DNA of 64,000 nt from JBAZGG01 sp041653015. Its GTDB lineage: Bacteria; Bacillota_I; Bacilli_A; RFN20; CAG-826. Positions 49,655 to 58,004 of this stretch are shown in pieces. The position numbers and the translations under genes are program-made. How positions within the stretch are numbered: position 1 is the first letter of the stretch; every line of letters starts with the position of its first letter. The notes under the pieces are model-generated. The model was given only the letters and a program-made list of their open reading frames with translations, was not told the DNA's origin and searched no databases. Location of the stretch: the NCBI GenBank assembly GCA_041653015.1, contig JBAZGG010000006.1, positions 1-64,000 of the forward strand. Direction: 5' to 3'.

Positions 49655-51058
49655 ATGAAAAAAATTATAGTAGGTTTTTCTATAACATCAATCATTCTTG
49701 TTTTGGTCGGTCTTTTTGCCTTTATTTTTTTTCCATCATCAGGCTTTGGAAACAACACGTATCAAGTTTCGACTGTTTTGAATACGATAATTGTTCAGTT
49801 TTACATTTGGTTTCTTCCTGAAAGTTCGACAGGTATAGTTAGCGAGTCTAGATTGCTCTTTTTCTTATTGCTTGTTGTAATGTTGCTTTTTTTGATATGT
49901 CTTACAGTTTTAAGTTTTGTATCAAAAAAGTATAAAAATCTATGGTTTAATTTGCTTTGGTTTGCTATTTGCGTTGTTACATTTTTTGGAATAGCCGCCT
50001 TTGTTTTCAATGATACATCTGATTCTTGGAGTTCAACAATTTCATTTAGTCATCTAATTAATAATTTGACTTCTGCGAATCCATATTCTCTTTTGATTTT
50101 TCTTATAGTTCTGACGATTATTTTAGCCGGAATTGTCATAATGATTCTCAATGGCGTACTCGATGTTATTTTTCTTTCCATAGAAATTTCACACAACAAA
50201 AAAAGAATACTAAATGCTAAGAAAAGCGAGTACGATCTTTCATTTGAGACGTCGGCGAATGAATTGCACGCATTGAAGCATGTGGCAAATATTGATAATG
50301 ATGTCATTTCTGTAAATGATTTAACGATAGAACAGGGGATTAAAGACACAAGCACTTTGCATGATTACGATCTCAAAACGACTCAATCTCAAAAGCGAGA
50401 TACCTTGATTCCGGCTCCTCGATTGGTATACGTGAATAATGATAATAGTTACCATAGATCAGATATTTCTGGAAATGAAAATATGAATCAATTGACAAAA
50501 AATGATGTAGATAAAATACGAACAATTGTTCGCGAAGAAATTACACAAGCACTTTCTTCGTTAGGCTTGCAAAATAAAGCGAGTGTCATTAATGGTAATA
50601 ATTCAGAAAAAATTGATGATTTGCAAATCTCTAAGAAAATTATTCGTGTCCCTTTTGTAAAGCGAATGCTATCTGCTGATGATAGTATGAAGAAAAATTA
50701 TCTCGATTTGAAAAATGAAGTAATGTCGTATGGCGTCAAGAGCAGAGTATCAAATTCAGGAGATACATTTAGGCTTCATACAAAAACATATTTAAAATTA
50801 ACAATCGCGGGCAAATCACTTAAACTATATTTTGCATTAAATCCAAAAGATTACGAAAATACAAAGCTTCCCATCACGGATGCTGCACATAAAGGAATTT
50901 ATAAAGAGATACCCCTTGTTTTTAAAGTAAAATCAGAACTTTCTGTTCGAAGAGCAAAGCAATTAATTGCTGATGTAATGGAAAAAGGCAACCTTGAACA
51001 GGGCAAAGTTGATAATGTTGATTGGATTAAAGAATTATCTAATTACGAAAATGATTAA
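49655..51058 (+). CDS. Membrane protein with conserved C-terminal Bacillota domain
   Basis: Four hydrophobic helices fill residues 1-170, followed by a charged linker. The last 120 residues form a recognisable but unnamed domain recurrent in Bacillota proteins: RVPFVKRM...D (about 350), LKNEVMSYGVKSRVSNSG, LKLYFALNPKDYE and SVRRAKQLIADVM near the end. GGAG precedes the ATG. No enzymatic residues are evident. I cannot assign a function; a membrane-tethered binding domain is the most that can be said. The following tdk begins 20 bases later. Confidence 0.6.
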   Translation: MKKIIVGFSITSIILVLVGLFAFIFFPSSGFGNNTYQVSTVLNTIIVQFYIWFLPESSTGIVSESRLLFFLLLVVMLLFLICLTVLSFVSKKYKNLWFNLLWFAICVVTFFGIAAFVFNDTSDSWSSTISFSHLINNLTSANPYSLLIFLIVLTIILAGIVIMILNGVLDVIFLSIEISHNKKRILNAKKSEYDLSFETSANELHALKHVANIDNDVISVNDLTIEQGIKDTSTLHDYDLKTTQSQKRDTLIPAPRLVYVNNDNSYHRSDISGNENMNQLTKNDVDKIRTIVREEITQALSSLGLQNKASVINGNNSEKIDDLQISKKIIRVPFVKRMLSADDSMKKNYLDLKNEVMSYGVKSRVSNSGDTFRLHTKTYLKLTIAGKSLKLYFALNPKDYENTKLPITDAAHKGIYKEIPLVFKVKSELSVRRAKQLIADVMEKGNLEQGKVDNVDWIKELSNYEND

Positions 51059-51077
51059 TTGATGATGAGGCAAAATT

Positions 51078-51659
51078 ATGGACATGTTAAATAAACCAGG
51101 TTGGATCGAAGTCGTTACTGGTCCGATGTTTGCAGGAAAAAGCGAAGAATTAATACGCAGAATAAGACGATTGGAATATGCAAAAATGCATGTTTTGGTT
51201 TTTAAACCTATTGTTGATAATCGTTATTCAATTGATGAAGTTGTTTCCCATGCAAAAAATCGTGTTAAGTCGATAGTCATTGCGAAATCGAATGAGATTT
51301 TACGACATATTAAAATGGACACTGATGCAGTTGTCGTCGATGAAGTGCAATTTCTTGATCATGAGATTATTGATATCTGTGAATTGTTAGCCAACAGAGG
51401 TGTAAGAGTAATTGTCGGTGGTCTTGATACTGATTTTAGAGGCGAAGCATTTCCTATTGTTGCTGAATTGACGTCTAAAGCTGAGTATGTCACGAAGTTA
51501 TCGGCCATATGTGTTAAGTGTGGTGCGCCAGCAACGAAAACGCAAAGAATTGTAAATGGCGTGCCGGCCTCATACGACGACCAGATTGTTGTGGTGGGTG
51601 CAAATGAACAGTATGAACCGAGATGCCGTCATTGCCACCAGATCGTGAAAAACAAATAG
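51078..51659 (+). CDS. tdk: Thymidine kinase
   Basis: A 193-residue type II thymidine kinase: Walker A GPMFAGKSEELI (about 15-26), the DEVQF box at about 91-95 (VVDEVQFLDHEII), the lasso loop near TAELTSKAEYVTKL and the zinc-binding C-x2-C pairs CVKCG and CRHCH. It phosphorylates thymidine with ATP for salvage, in keeping with deoD and the exported endonuclease. TGAGG precedes the ATG. Length and motifs are normal. Confidence 0.94.
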   Translation: MDMLNKPGWIEVVTGPMFAGKSEELIRRIRRLEYAKMHVLVFKPIVDNRYSIDEVVSHAKNRVKSIVIAKSNEILRHIKMDTDAVVVDEVQFLDHEIIDICELLANRGVRVIVGGLDTDFRGEAFPIVAELTSKAEYVTKLSAICVKCGAPATKTQRIVNGVPASYDDQIVVVGANEQYEPRCRHCHQIVKNK

Positions 51660-51735
51660 TTTTTACCGATTTGCATTGCAACACTATAAATGTTATATTC
51701 TTTCATGCTGTTAAGCAAAGGAGTTGGTAATTATT

Positions 51736-52782
51736 ATGGACGATCCTATATCGTGGCCCTTAATAATCCTATATATAGTTTTAATTATATTTCTTGTAGT
51801 GCTGAGTGCGTTTTTCTCGTTATGTGAAACAGCATTTGCCTGCATGAATCAATATCGAATGAAAGTGCGAGCTGATGACGGTAATAAAAAAGCTCAACTA
51901 GCATTAAAATTTTATGATAAGTTTGATAAAACGTTAATTACGGTACTCATTGGAAATAATATTGTGGCCGTCTTGGCTTCAGTGATTTCGACAATGCTTT
52001 TTGTCGGCATATTAAACGAAATGCATGTCGATCAGACAGTATCATCATTAATCGCTACCTCTGTAATGACGATTGTTATATATCTTTTTGGAGATACCAT
52101 TCCGAAATTTATCTCGAAGGCCATGCCGGATAAAATCGTTCTTCTAACAGTTTATCCCCTATCCTTTTTTTACTATTTGTTCAAGCCTTTAAGCTTTGTT
52201 TACGAAGGACTGACAAGTCTATGCAGTAAGATATTTAAAATAAAAGAAAAACCGAAGATGACCGAAGAGGATTTTACAAATGTTGTTGAGTCCATCGAGG
52301 AAGAAGGCCTTCTTGAGAAAAATGAATCAGATATAATACAAGCGTCATTAGATTTTGTTGACAAAAAAGTTAAGGATGTTTTAACGCCTGTTGATCACAT
52401 GTATGCATTGAATCTAACAAAATTGTCTCCGGATAAAATTAATAGTGCGCTGCAAAATACTGACTATTCGAGAATACCCGTTTACAGTGGTTCTGTTAAT
52501 AATATTGTCGGTATTTTACATGTAAAAACATATTTGCGAGCCTACCATCACAATCATGATGTGAAGATTGGCAAAGTTCTTCAAAGACCATTTTTTGTCT
52601 CAACGAAAATATCGATGGATGACATGATAAATGGTTTCAAAAAGTTCCATACGCATATTGCAATCGTTAAAAATTCAGAGAACAAAGTAGTGGGTATGAT
52701 CACCATGGAAGACGTGTTAGAGGAACTCGTCGGAAGCATTGGCGAACCAAATTCTTTGCTGAAAAATAAAGGGGTAAAGTGA
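51736..52782 (+). CDS. CNNM/CorC-type membrane protein, short form
   Basis: A DUF21/CNNM transmembrane domain (residues 1-170, with an A-F-F-S-x-C-E-T opening) is followed by a cytoplasmic CBS pair (about 200-330). AAAGGAG lies ahead of ATG 51736. The usual C-terminal CorC/HlyC transporter-associated domain is missing: the protein stops shortly after MITMEDVLEELVGSIGEP. Related proteins handle Mg2+ export or sensing (CorB, CorC, CNNM). The paralogue of full length begins two bases after its stop, suggesting a heteromeric pair. Confidence 0.82.
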   Translation: MDDPISWPLIILYIVLIIFLVVLSAFFSLCETAFACMNQYRMKVRADDGNKKAQLALKFYDKFDKTLITVLIGNNIVAVLASVISTMLFVGILNEMHVDQTVSSLIATSVMTIVIYLFGDTIPKFISKAMPDKIVLLTVYPLSFFYYLFKPLSFVYEGLTSLCSKIFKIKEKPKMTEEDFTNVVESIEEEGLLEKNESDIIQASLDFVDKKVKDVLTPVDHMYALNLTKLSPDKINSALQNTDYSRIPVYSGSVNNIVGILHVKTYLRAYHHNHDVKIGKVLQRPFFVSTKISMDDMINGFKKFHTHIAIVKNSENKVVGMITMEDVLEELVGSIGEPNSLLKNKGVK

Positions 52783-52783
52783 T

Positions 52784-54103
52784 ATGGATTATCTTCGCAT
52801 TACCATTTTACTAATCATCCTTTTTGTTTGCCTCGTTTTTTCCGCTTTTTTCTCTTGCGCCGATATGGTGTATTCTGTCGTAGATAAATTGCGTCTTCAA
52901 AAAGATGTTGAGAAGGGATCGAAACGCGCAAAATTAGCACTGAAATTCGCCACTGATTACGATAAGACCATCTCATCTATTATTTTCTCTAATAATCTAG
53001 TCAATATAGGCGCTTCATCAATAACTGCCATACTTGGATATCAAGTATTCTTGAGTTTTAATCAAGATTTTGCATCGCAATGGGGTCCTTTTATAGCCGC
53101 CTCAATATTTGTGCTAATATTGATTGCTTTCGGCGAAGTTATTCCAAAGGTAATCGGCAGATCTTATTCTTATCAATTTTCAAAGATCCTTGCTTATCCT
53201 ATTAAATTCTTTATGATATTGTTTTTTCCATTCGTATTTGTTACAACTTGGCTCGGAAAGATTATCACAAAGCCTTTCTTTGACCACCATGAAAAACAAA
53301 ACGATCGACAAGTGAGCGACGAAGAACTACAAGAAATGGTTTCGACGATTGAAGAAGAGGGTGTGATCGATGAAAATCAAAGTGAACTTCTCCGTTCAGC
53401 TATTGAATTTAAAGAAACTGAAGCTTATGAAATTATGACACCTCGTGTCGATGTCTTTGCTTTTGATATCGATGACGATATTGAGAAGCTGATCAATAAC
53501 GATGAGATTTTTAAATATTCTCGCGTCCCCGTTTTTGAAGGATCTCTAGACAATATCATCGGCATATTGTCGACAAAGGTGCTGCTGAAAACAATGTTAA
53601 AGAAGGAAAAAATTGATGTGAGAAAAATTTTGGTTCCCGAAATAAATGTTCCTAGAGGCATGACAATATCTCAAATTCTTTCCATATTGAAGAAATCTCG
53701 CAGCCATATTGCGATTGTGAAGGATGAGTTCGGAGGAACTGAAGGCATTTTAACGATGGAGGATATCCTCGAGGAACTGGTTGGCGAAATATGGGATGAA
53801 ACTGATGAGATAACTGAAATGGTTGTTGAGAAATCTAACAATGAATACATTATTGATGGATCGATGAATCTCGAGGATTTTTTTGAACTGGTCGGAATTG
53901 ATAATGAAGAGGTTGACACAGATTATTCCACTGTTGGTGGGTGGGTGATTGATTACTTAGACCGTTTCGCGAATAATGGAGATCATTTCGCGTACAAAAA
54001 AATCTCTGTTTTTGTTTTGAAAACTGATGAATTTACTGTAAAGCAGATAAAAGTCATTGTTCATCCAAAGAAAAGTCGAGCAAAGAAAAACGATTTAGTA
54101 TAG
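52784..54103 (+). CDS. CNNM/CorC-type membrane protein, full length
   Basis: The 439 residues have three parts: DUF21 membrane domain (1-180: FFSCADMVYSVVD opening), CBS pair (about 215-330, ending TEGILTMEDILEELVGEIWDE) and the C-terminal CorC_HlyC domain (about 350-430: DGSMNLEDFFELVGI, STVGGWVIDYLDRF). The order matches bacterial CorB/CorC/TlyC proteins implicated in Mg2+ (or Co2+) export. It is spaced two bases from the truncated paralogue upstream, and both share the GGTEG/ITMEDVLEELVG block. Confidence 0.87.
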   Translation: MDYLRITILLIILFVCLVFSAFFSCADMVYSVVDKLRLQKDVEKGSKRAKLALKFATDYDKTISSIIFSNNLVNIGASSITAILGYQVFLSFNQDFASQWGPFIAASIFVLILIAFGEVIPKVIGRSYSYQFSKILAYPIKFFMILFFPFVFVTTWLGKIITKPFFDHHEKQNDRQVSDEELQEMVSTIEEEGVIDENQSELLRSAIEFKETEAYEIMTPRVDVFAFDIDDDIEKLINNDEIFKYSRVPVFEGSLDNIIGILSTKVLLKTMLKKEKIDVRKILVPEINVPRGMTISQILSILKKSRSHIAIVKDEFGGTEGILTMEDILEELVGEIWDETDEITEMVVEKSNNEYIIDGSMNLEDFFELVGIDNEEVDTDYSTVGGWVIDYLDRFANNGDHFAYKKISVFVLKTDEFTVKQIKVIVHPKKSRAKKNDLV

Positions 54104-54112
54104 AGTAAAAAT

Positions 54113-54292
54113 ATGTTGATAGGTCCTAGCAATAACAAGAAAATGCAAGAAAGGCCAGATAATGAGCCTCATTTTAACAAGAATAATAAAACTGATAGAA
54201 AAATTCTTGCAGCGGTTTTGCTCTCATCAATTGTTTTAATAATCTTAATCATCAGTATCATAATTATGTATGTCAGCGGTATATGGCATTAA
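54113..54292 (+). CDS. Small single-span membrane protein (59 aa)
   Basis: ATG 54113 opens 59 codons: a hydrophilic N-terminus of about 30 residues (NNKKMQERPDNE...) and one long membrane helix (ILAAVLLSSIVLIILIISIII), ending VSGIWH. It lies 10 bases after the CNNM gene and overlaps the following SDR start by 10 bases, so it fits the operon. No ribosome site is obvious. It may be a small partner of the membrane proteins upstream; the coding prediction rests on composition and position only. Confidence 0.45.
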   Translation: MLIGPSNNKKMQERPDNEPHFNKNNKTDRKILAAVLLSSIVLIILIISIIIMYVSGIWH

Positions 54293-55182
54293 AATACAAA
54301 AAATATCTGGATCAAAAGATTAAAGACTTCCATGGCACCAGCATATTGATTACTGGAGCCAATAGTGGAATAGGCTACGAAGCATCATTAGCTTTGGCAT
54401 ATAAAGGTGCACACATATATATGGCATGTCGAAATGTCGAACGTGCAGTCATCGCTAAAAAAGCAATTCTCGAAGAGGTGCCAGAAGCTCAAATCGAAAT
54501 ACTGCTATATGATCAAGCATCTATATCAAGCATTAAAAAACTAGCATCGAAAATCAAAGATGATGGATTCAAACTCGATGGTTTTGTTTTTAATGCTGGG
54601 GTATATCATCCAAAAAATGGTTTAAAAACAGAAGATGGTTTCTCTTTGACGCTCGGAACGAATTATGTCGGCGCGAAAATATTATTTGAAAATTTAGAAT
54701 CATATTTTGCTCAAAATAATACTAGATTAGTCTTTGTTGGATCTCTTGCGAATAAAAGAGTTTCTCCAAGGATTATATACGCAAATATTTTTGGTGAAAA
54801 AGATTCTCTTTTTGCTCAGTACAAAATTTCTAAATATTGTATCATGCAAAATGCGTATCATTTATCTGTACATAACAGAAACAATGTTGTCGCTGTCGTC
54901 CATCCCGGCGTTACTTCTACAAATATAATAAATGGATTTCCACGAAGATTTCAAAATGCCGCTCGCTTTGTTTTAAGGGCGTTCACGCATCCTGCCTCTA
55001 AAGCATCTTTAACAATTGTCTATGCTTTGAGCGAGAGCGTTTCTTCCGGATCATATATTGTGCCACGCGGATTATTTCACATCGATGGATACCCCACGAT
55101 ATCTGCTATTCCTAAAAAGATTAAGAATAATTTTGAAAATGATTATCAGGAGATGCAACAATATTTGAAAGGCAAATTTTAA
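54283..55182 (+). CDS. Short-chain dehydrogenase/reductase
   Basis: A Rossmann SDR of 299 residues: LITGANSGIGYEASLAL (TGxxxGxG, about 18-35), NAG in FVFNAGVYHP (about 105), catalytic Ser in VFVGSLANKR and the Y-x-x-x-K in YKISKYC (about 175-180). Sequence style resembles retinol dehydrogenase/oxidoreductase groups (CRNxERA after the second strand). The substrate is unknown; NADP(H) preference is suggested by the R in ACRN. The end overlaps the convergent gmk stop by four bases. Confidence 0.82.
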   Translation: MALKYKKYLDQKIKDFHGTSILITGANSGIGYEASLALAYKGAHIYMACRNVERAVIAKKAILEEVPEAQIEILLYDQASISSIKKLASKIKDDGFKLDGFVFNAGVYHPKNGLKTEDGFSLTLGTNYVGAKILFENLESYFAQNNTRLVFVGSLANKRVSPRIIYANIFGEKDSLFAQYKISKYCIMQNAYHLSVHNRNNVVAVVHPGVTSTNIINGFPRRFQNAARFVLRAFTHPASKASLTIVYALSESVSSGSYIVPRGLFHIDGYPTISAIPKKIKNNFENDYQEMQQYLKGKF

Positions 55183-55718
55183 ACTGATTTGAGCGACTGT
55201 ATATATTTTCTATAGACATCATCAGCAATCTCGTCGATACTCGCCTTTGACGTATCAATAACAAAATCCGTTTTCCCTATATTATTAAATGAAAAATCGA
55301 CTCTATCGTTTAAGATTCGACTTTTTGCATTATTTGCATCATCGCCACGAGAGAGCATTCTTTCTAATCTAATCTTCTCGTCAGCGTACATTAAAAAAGA
55401 AATTATTCGCTTGTTGTTCAGCTTCTTGAATGCTTTTAAACCATTCGGATCGACAATAACGGCTTTTCCATCAGCGATTTGTGCCTTTGAACATCCATAG
55501 TAATTGTCGTTATATAGGGTGTGTTCAGCGAAAGCATCCTTCAAAAGTAATTTTTCAAATTCTGCCTTTGCTACAAAAAAGTAGTCTACACCATTTTTCT
55601 CATCTTTGCGCATCGGTCGAGTCGTGTGAGTAATCGCTTTTACAATGCCATATTTTTTTGCTAATAATTTGGCAACTTCAGTTTTGCCACTCGCTGATGC
55701 GCCAACTAAAATAATCAT
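55179..55718 (-). CDS. Guanylate kinase-like protein
   Basis: The start ATG at 55718 gives MIILVGASASGKTEVAKLL (P-loop, residues 1-20), the GMP-binding THTTRPMRKDEKNGVDYFF (about 40-60) and RMLSRGDD in the lid region. The length of about 179 residues is slightly short of the usual 190-205. It probably makes GDP from GMP, although the GxVDYYF block and lid differ a little from housekeeping Gmk. TATAAT stands 6 nt before this start and no Shine-Dalgarno exists, predicting a leaderless transcript. An upstream ATG at 55748 would lie in the -35 region. Confidence 0.75.
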   Translation of the reverse strand: MIILVGASASGKTEVAKLLAKKYGIVKAITHTTRPMRKDEKNGVDYFFVAKAEFEKLLLKDAFAEHTLYNDNYYGCSKAQIADGKAVIVDPNGLKAFKKLNNKRIISFLMYADEKIRLERMLSRGDDANNAKSRILNDRVDFSFNNIGKTDFVIDTSKASIDEIADDVYRKYIQSLKSV

Positions 55719-55724
55719 GCTTTG

Positions 55725-55753
55725 ATTATAATGTTTCTCATCTCTCATTTAAA
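55725..55753 (-). promoter_or_regulatory. Leaderless promoter of the guanylate kinase gene
   Basis: Minus strand: TTTAAA (55753-55748), 17-nt spacer, TATAAT (55730-55725), then six bases to the ATG at 55718. Confidence 0.6.
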
Positions 55754-55825
55754 GTTTTTTCAAAATTCTTGTATATATTCTCTCTTAATGAGAAAATATA
55801 AAAGCGGTTTTATAAAGGAGAATAT

Positions 55826-56527
55826 ATGGGAAAAATCATGTATACTGCTGAACTTGATGAATTATGTCAAGTTCATAAAGGTTGTGACCATGGTCCAGCT
55901 CCAATTCCTGAAGAGGGACAATGGGTTAGAAGCAAAGAAATTACTGACATTAGCGCGTTAAGCCACGGAGTTGGCTGGTGTGCGCCTCAGCAAGGGGCAT
56001 GCAAATTGACACTAAATGTCAAAAGCGGAATCATCGAAGAAGCTTTGGTTGAAACCATCGGTTGCTCCGGAATGACTCAATCTGCTGCTATGGCAGCGGA
56101 AATACTTCAAGGAAAAACAATTCTTGAAGCGCTTAACACTGATTTGGTGTGCGATGCCATAAACGTTGCGATGAGAGAAATATTTCAGCAACTCGCCTAT
56201 GGTCGTTCACAGACAGCATTTTCGGAAAATGGTTTGCCAGTCGGCTCATCATTGGAAGATTTAGGCGGTGTCTTAAGAAGTCAAGTCGGAACTATGTGGG
56301 GAACGAGGAAAAAAGGCGTTCGATATCTCGAGATGACGGACGGATACGTTCTCGAGCTCGGACTAGATAAGAATAGTGAAGTGATCGGATATCGCTATGT
56401 CAATCTTGGGAAAATGATGAAATCTATTAGAACGGGTGTCGATCCAAAGACCGCCTATGAAAAAGCCATCGGAATTTATGGTCGTTTTGCAGAAGCCGTC
56501 AAAGTTATTGACCCTAGGAAGGAATAA
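55826..56527 (+). CDS. IscU-like iron-sulfur scaffold protein paired with GGGtGRT protein
   Basis: A 233-residue relative of NifU/IscU N-terminal scaffolds: a Cys-rich start (CQVHKGCDHGP), GWCAPQQGACKL and TIGCSGMTQSAAMAAEIL, the last being the conserved C-S-x-x-S helix of IscU with the cluster-binding Cys. The C-terminal half continues into a longer domain not found in plain IscU. It is followed after 6 bases by the GGGtGRT gene, a pairing common in anaerobic Bacillota and related gut bacteria. The product probably assembles or holds an Fe-S cluster for the partner. GGAG precedes the ATG. Confidence 0.75.
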   Translation: MGKIMYTAELDELCQVHKGCDHGPAPIPEEGQWVRSKEITDISALSHGVGWCAPQQGACKLTLNVKSGIIEEALVETIGCSGMTQSAAMAAEILQGKTILEALNTDLVCDAINVAMREIFQQLAYGRSQTAFSENGLPVGSSLEDLGGVLRSQVGTMWGTRKKGVRYLEMTDGYVLELGLDKNSEVIGYRYVNLGKMMKSIRTGVDPKTAYEKAIGIYGRFAEAVKVIDPRKE

Positions 56528-56533
56528 TAATTT

Positions 56534-57538
56534 ATGCAACCTGTAATTGAAAATTATGATCGTCGCAGAGAAAAAATTGAACTCTGCATGAAGGAATATG
56601 GCATCAAAGATTTTGATGATGCAAAAGCTATTTGCAGCAGCAGAGGAATTGACCCCTACAAAATTGTTAAAGAAACGCAACCGATTGCCTTTGAAGATGC
56701 CGGATGGGCTTATACGCTCGGATGTGCTATCGCCATTAAAAAGGGAGTGAAGACGGCTCCTGAAGCTGCTGAAGCAGTTGGAATCGGTTTACAATCTTTT
56801 TGTGTGCCTGGAAGCGTGGCTGAAATTCGTGCAATTGGATTAGGACATGGCAATTTAGGCGCGATGCTGTTGAGAGAAGAGACGAAATGTTTCTGCTTTT
56901 TGGCTGGCCATGAAAGCTTTGCCGCAGCTGAGGGTGCGATAAAAATTGCCCTCAATGCTAATAAAGTTCGCAAGAGTCCGCTTAAGGTCATTCTCAATGG
57001 ATTAGGAAAAGATGCCGCTTATATTATTTCACGAGTCAACGGTTTTACTTATGTTGAAACCGATTATGATTTTAAAAATGATAAAGTGTGTATCATTCGT
57101 AAAGTTTCATTTTCTGATGGTCCAAGAGGGCAAATTTTATGCTATGGAACAAATGACGCTCTTGAGGGTGTCGCGATAATGAAATTAGAAGGTGTAGATG
57201 TTTCTATAACTGGAAATTCTACAAATCCAACAAGATTTCAACATCTAGTTGCTGGAATCTATAAAAAATGGTGTTTCGAACATAATAAGAGATATTTTTC
57301 TGTCGCAAGCGGTGGTGGAACTGGAAGAACGCTTCATCCAGACAATATGGGTGCCGGTCCTGCTTCCTATGGATTCACTGATAGTTTAGGCAGAATGCAT
57401 GGCGATGCTCAATTCGCTGGCAGTTCAAGCGTTCCCGCTCACGTTGAAATGATGGGATTTATCGGCATGGGGAACAACCCAATGGTCGGTGCTACTGTCG
57501 CTGTCGCTGTTGCTATTTACCAAGCGATGAAAAAATAG
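56534..57538 (+). CDS. GGGtGRT family protein
   Basis: The name-giving SGGGTGRTLHPDNMGAGPASYG lies near residue 262 and the protein ends in GMGNNPMVGATVAVAVAIYQAM. Residues 60-110 are Gly/Ala rich (AGWAYTLGCAIAIKKG). Length (334) matches the family, which is widespread in anaerobes and has no assigned function that I know. The C-terminal GHESFAAAEGA block has Cys-Phe-Cys nearby (ETKCFCFLAGH). Coupled to the IscU-like gene, it probably carries or uses an Fe-S cluster (inference). A terminator follows. Confidence 0.8.
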   Translation: MQPVIENYDRRREKIELCMKEYGIKDFDDAKAICSSRGIDPYKIVKETQPIAFEDAGWAYTLGCAIAIKKGVKTAPEAAEAVGIGLQSFCVPGSVAEIRAIGLGHGNLGAMLLREETKCFCFLAGHESFAAAEGAIKIALNANKVRKSPLKVILNGLGKDAAYIISRVNGFTYVETDYDFKNDKVCIIRKVSFSDGPRGQILCYGTNDALEGVAIMKLEGVDVSITGNSTNPTRFQHLVAGIYKKWCFEHNKRYFSVASGGGTGRTLHPDNMGAGPASYGFTDSLGRMHGDAQFAGSSSVPAHVEMMGFIGMGNNPMVGATVAVAVAIYQAMKK

Positions 57539-57551
57539 TCTTCATATAACG

Positions 57552-57590
57552 AGCCTCGGTTTTTTAAATGAATTGAGGCTTTTTATTTTT
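57552..57590 (+). terminator. Intrinsic terminator after the GGGtGRT gene
   Basis: AGCCTC/GAGGCT, extendable with G-U pairs, enclosing a loop of about 9 nt, then TTTTTATTTTT. Confidence 0.7.
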
Positions 57591-57651
57591 GAAAAAGTGG
57601 GCACACTATTTTTTTCGATGACTAATAAGATAATAGGGAAGGAGAAATATA

Positions 57652-57999
57652 ATGGACACAAATGCTAAGACATCAAATTTGAGAACAATGTCTCAGATGA
57701 TGCTATCTATCGCTGAAAGCTATTTTGCCAGCCTTGATGCTGTTTTAAAAGGAGAAAAAAGAATAGTCTCTGTCTTGTCTGACAGCGAATCAAATGCTCG
57801 TTTTGAAAAACATAGAATGATCATTAAAGTTGTCGAAGACATATTCACAAAACTTGATCCGATTTCTCGAGAAATAATTAACAACGATTTTTTTCATAAC
57901 GAGAATAAGTTTTGGTGGATTAAGATTTATCCAACTTCAACATACTATCGTTTAAAAAACACTGCGCTGCGTGAATTTTTAGAATTGTATTCTAACTAA
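57652..57999 (+). CDS. Hypothetical protein, first gene of the pilus operon
   Basis: The 115 residues are mostly helical. The C-terminal segment FWWIKIYPTSTYYRLKNTALREFLELY looks like a helix-turn-helix of the sigma-region-4 or ArpU/MG284 type (known from Mycoplasma and phage regulators). GGAAGGAG precedes the ATG. It starts the gene row that ends with the Flp pilin, only 5 bases ahead of the next gene, so it could regulate the pilus or act independently. The regulator reading is low-confidence. Confidence 0.45.
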   Translation: MDTNAKTSNLRTMSQMMLSIAESYFASLDAVLKGEKRIVSVLSDSESNARFEKHRMIIKVVEDIFTKLDPISREIINNDFFHNENKFWWIKIYPTSTYYRLKNTALREFLELYSN

Positions 58000-58004
58000 T
58001 TTAT

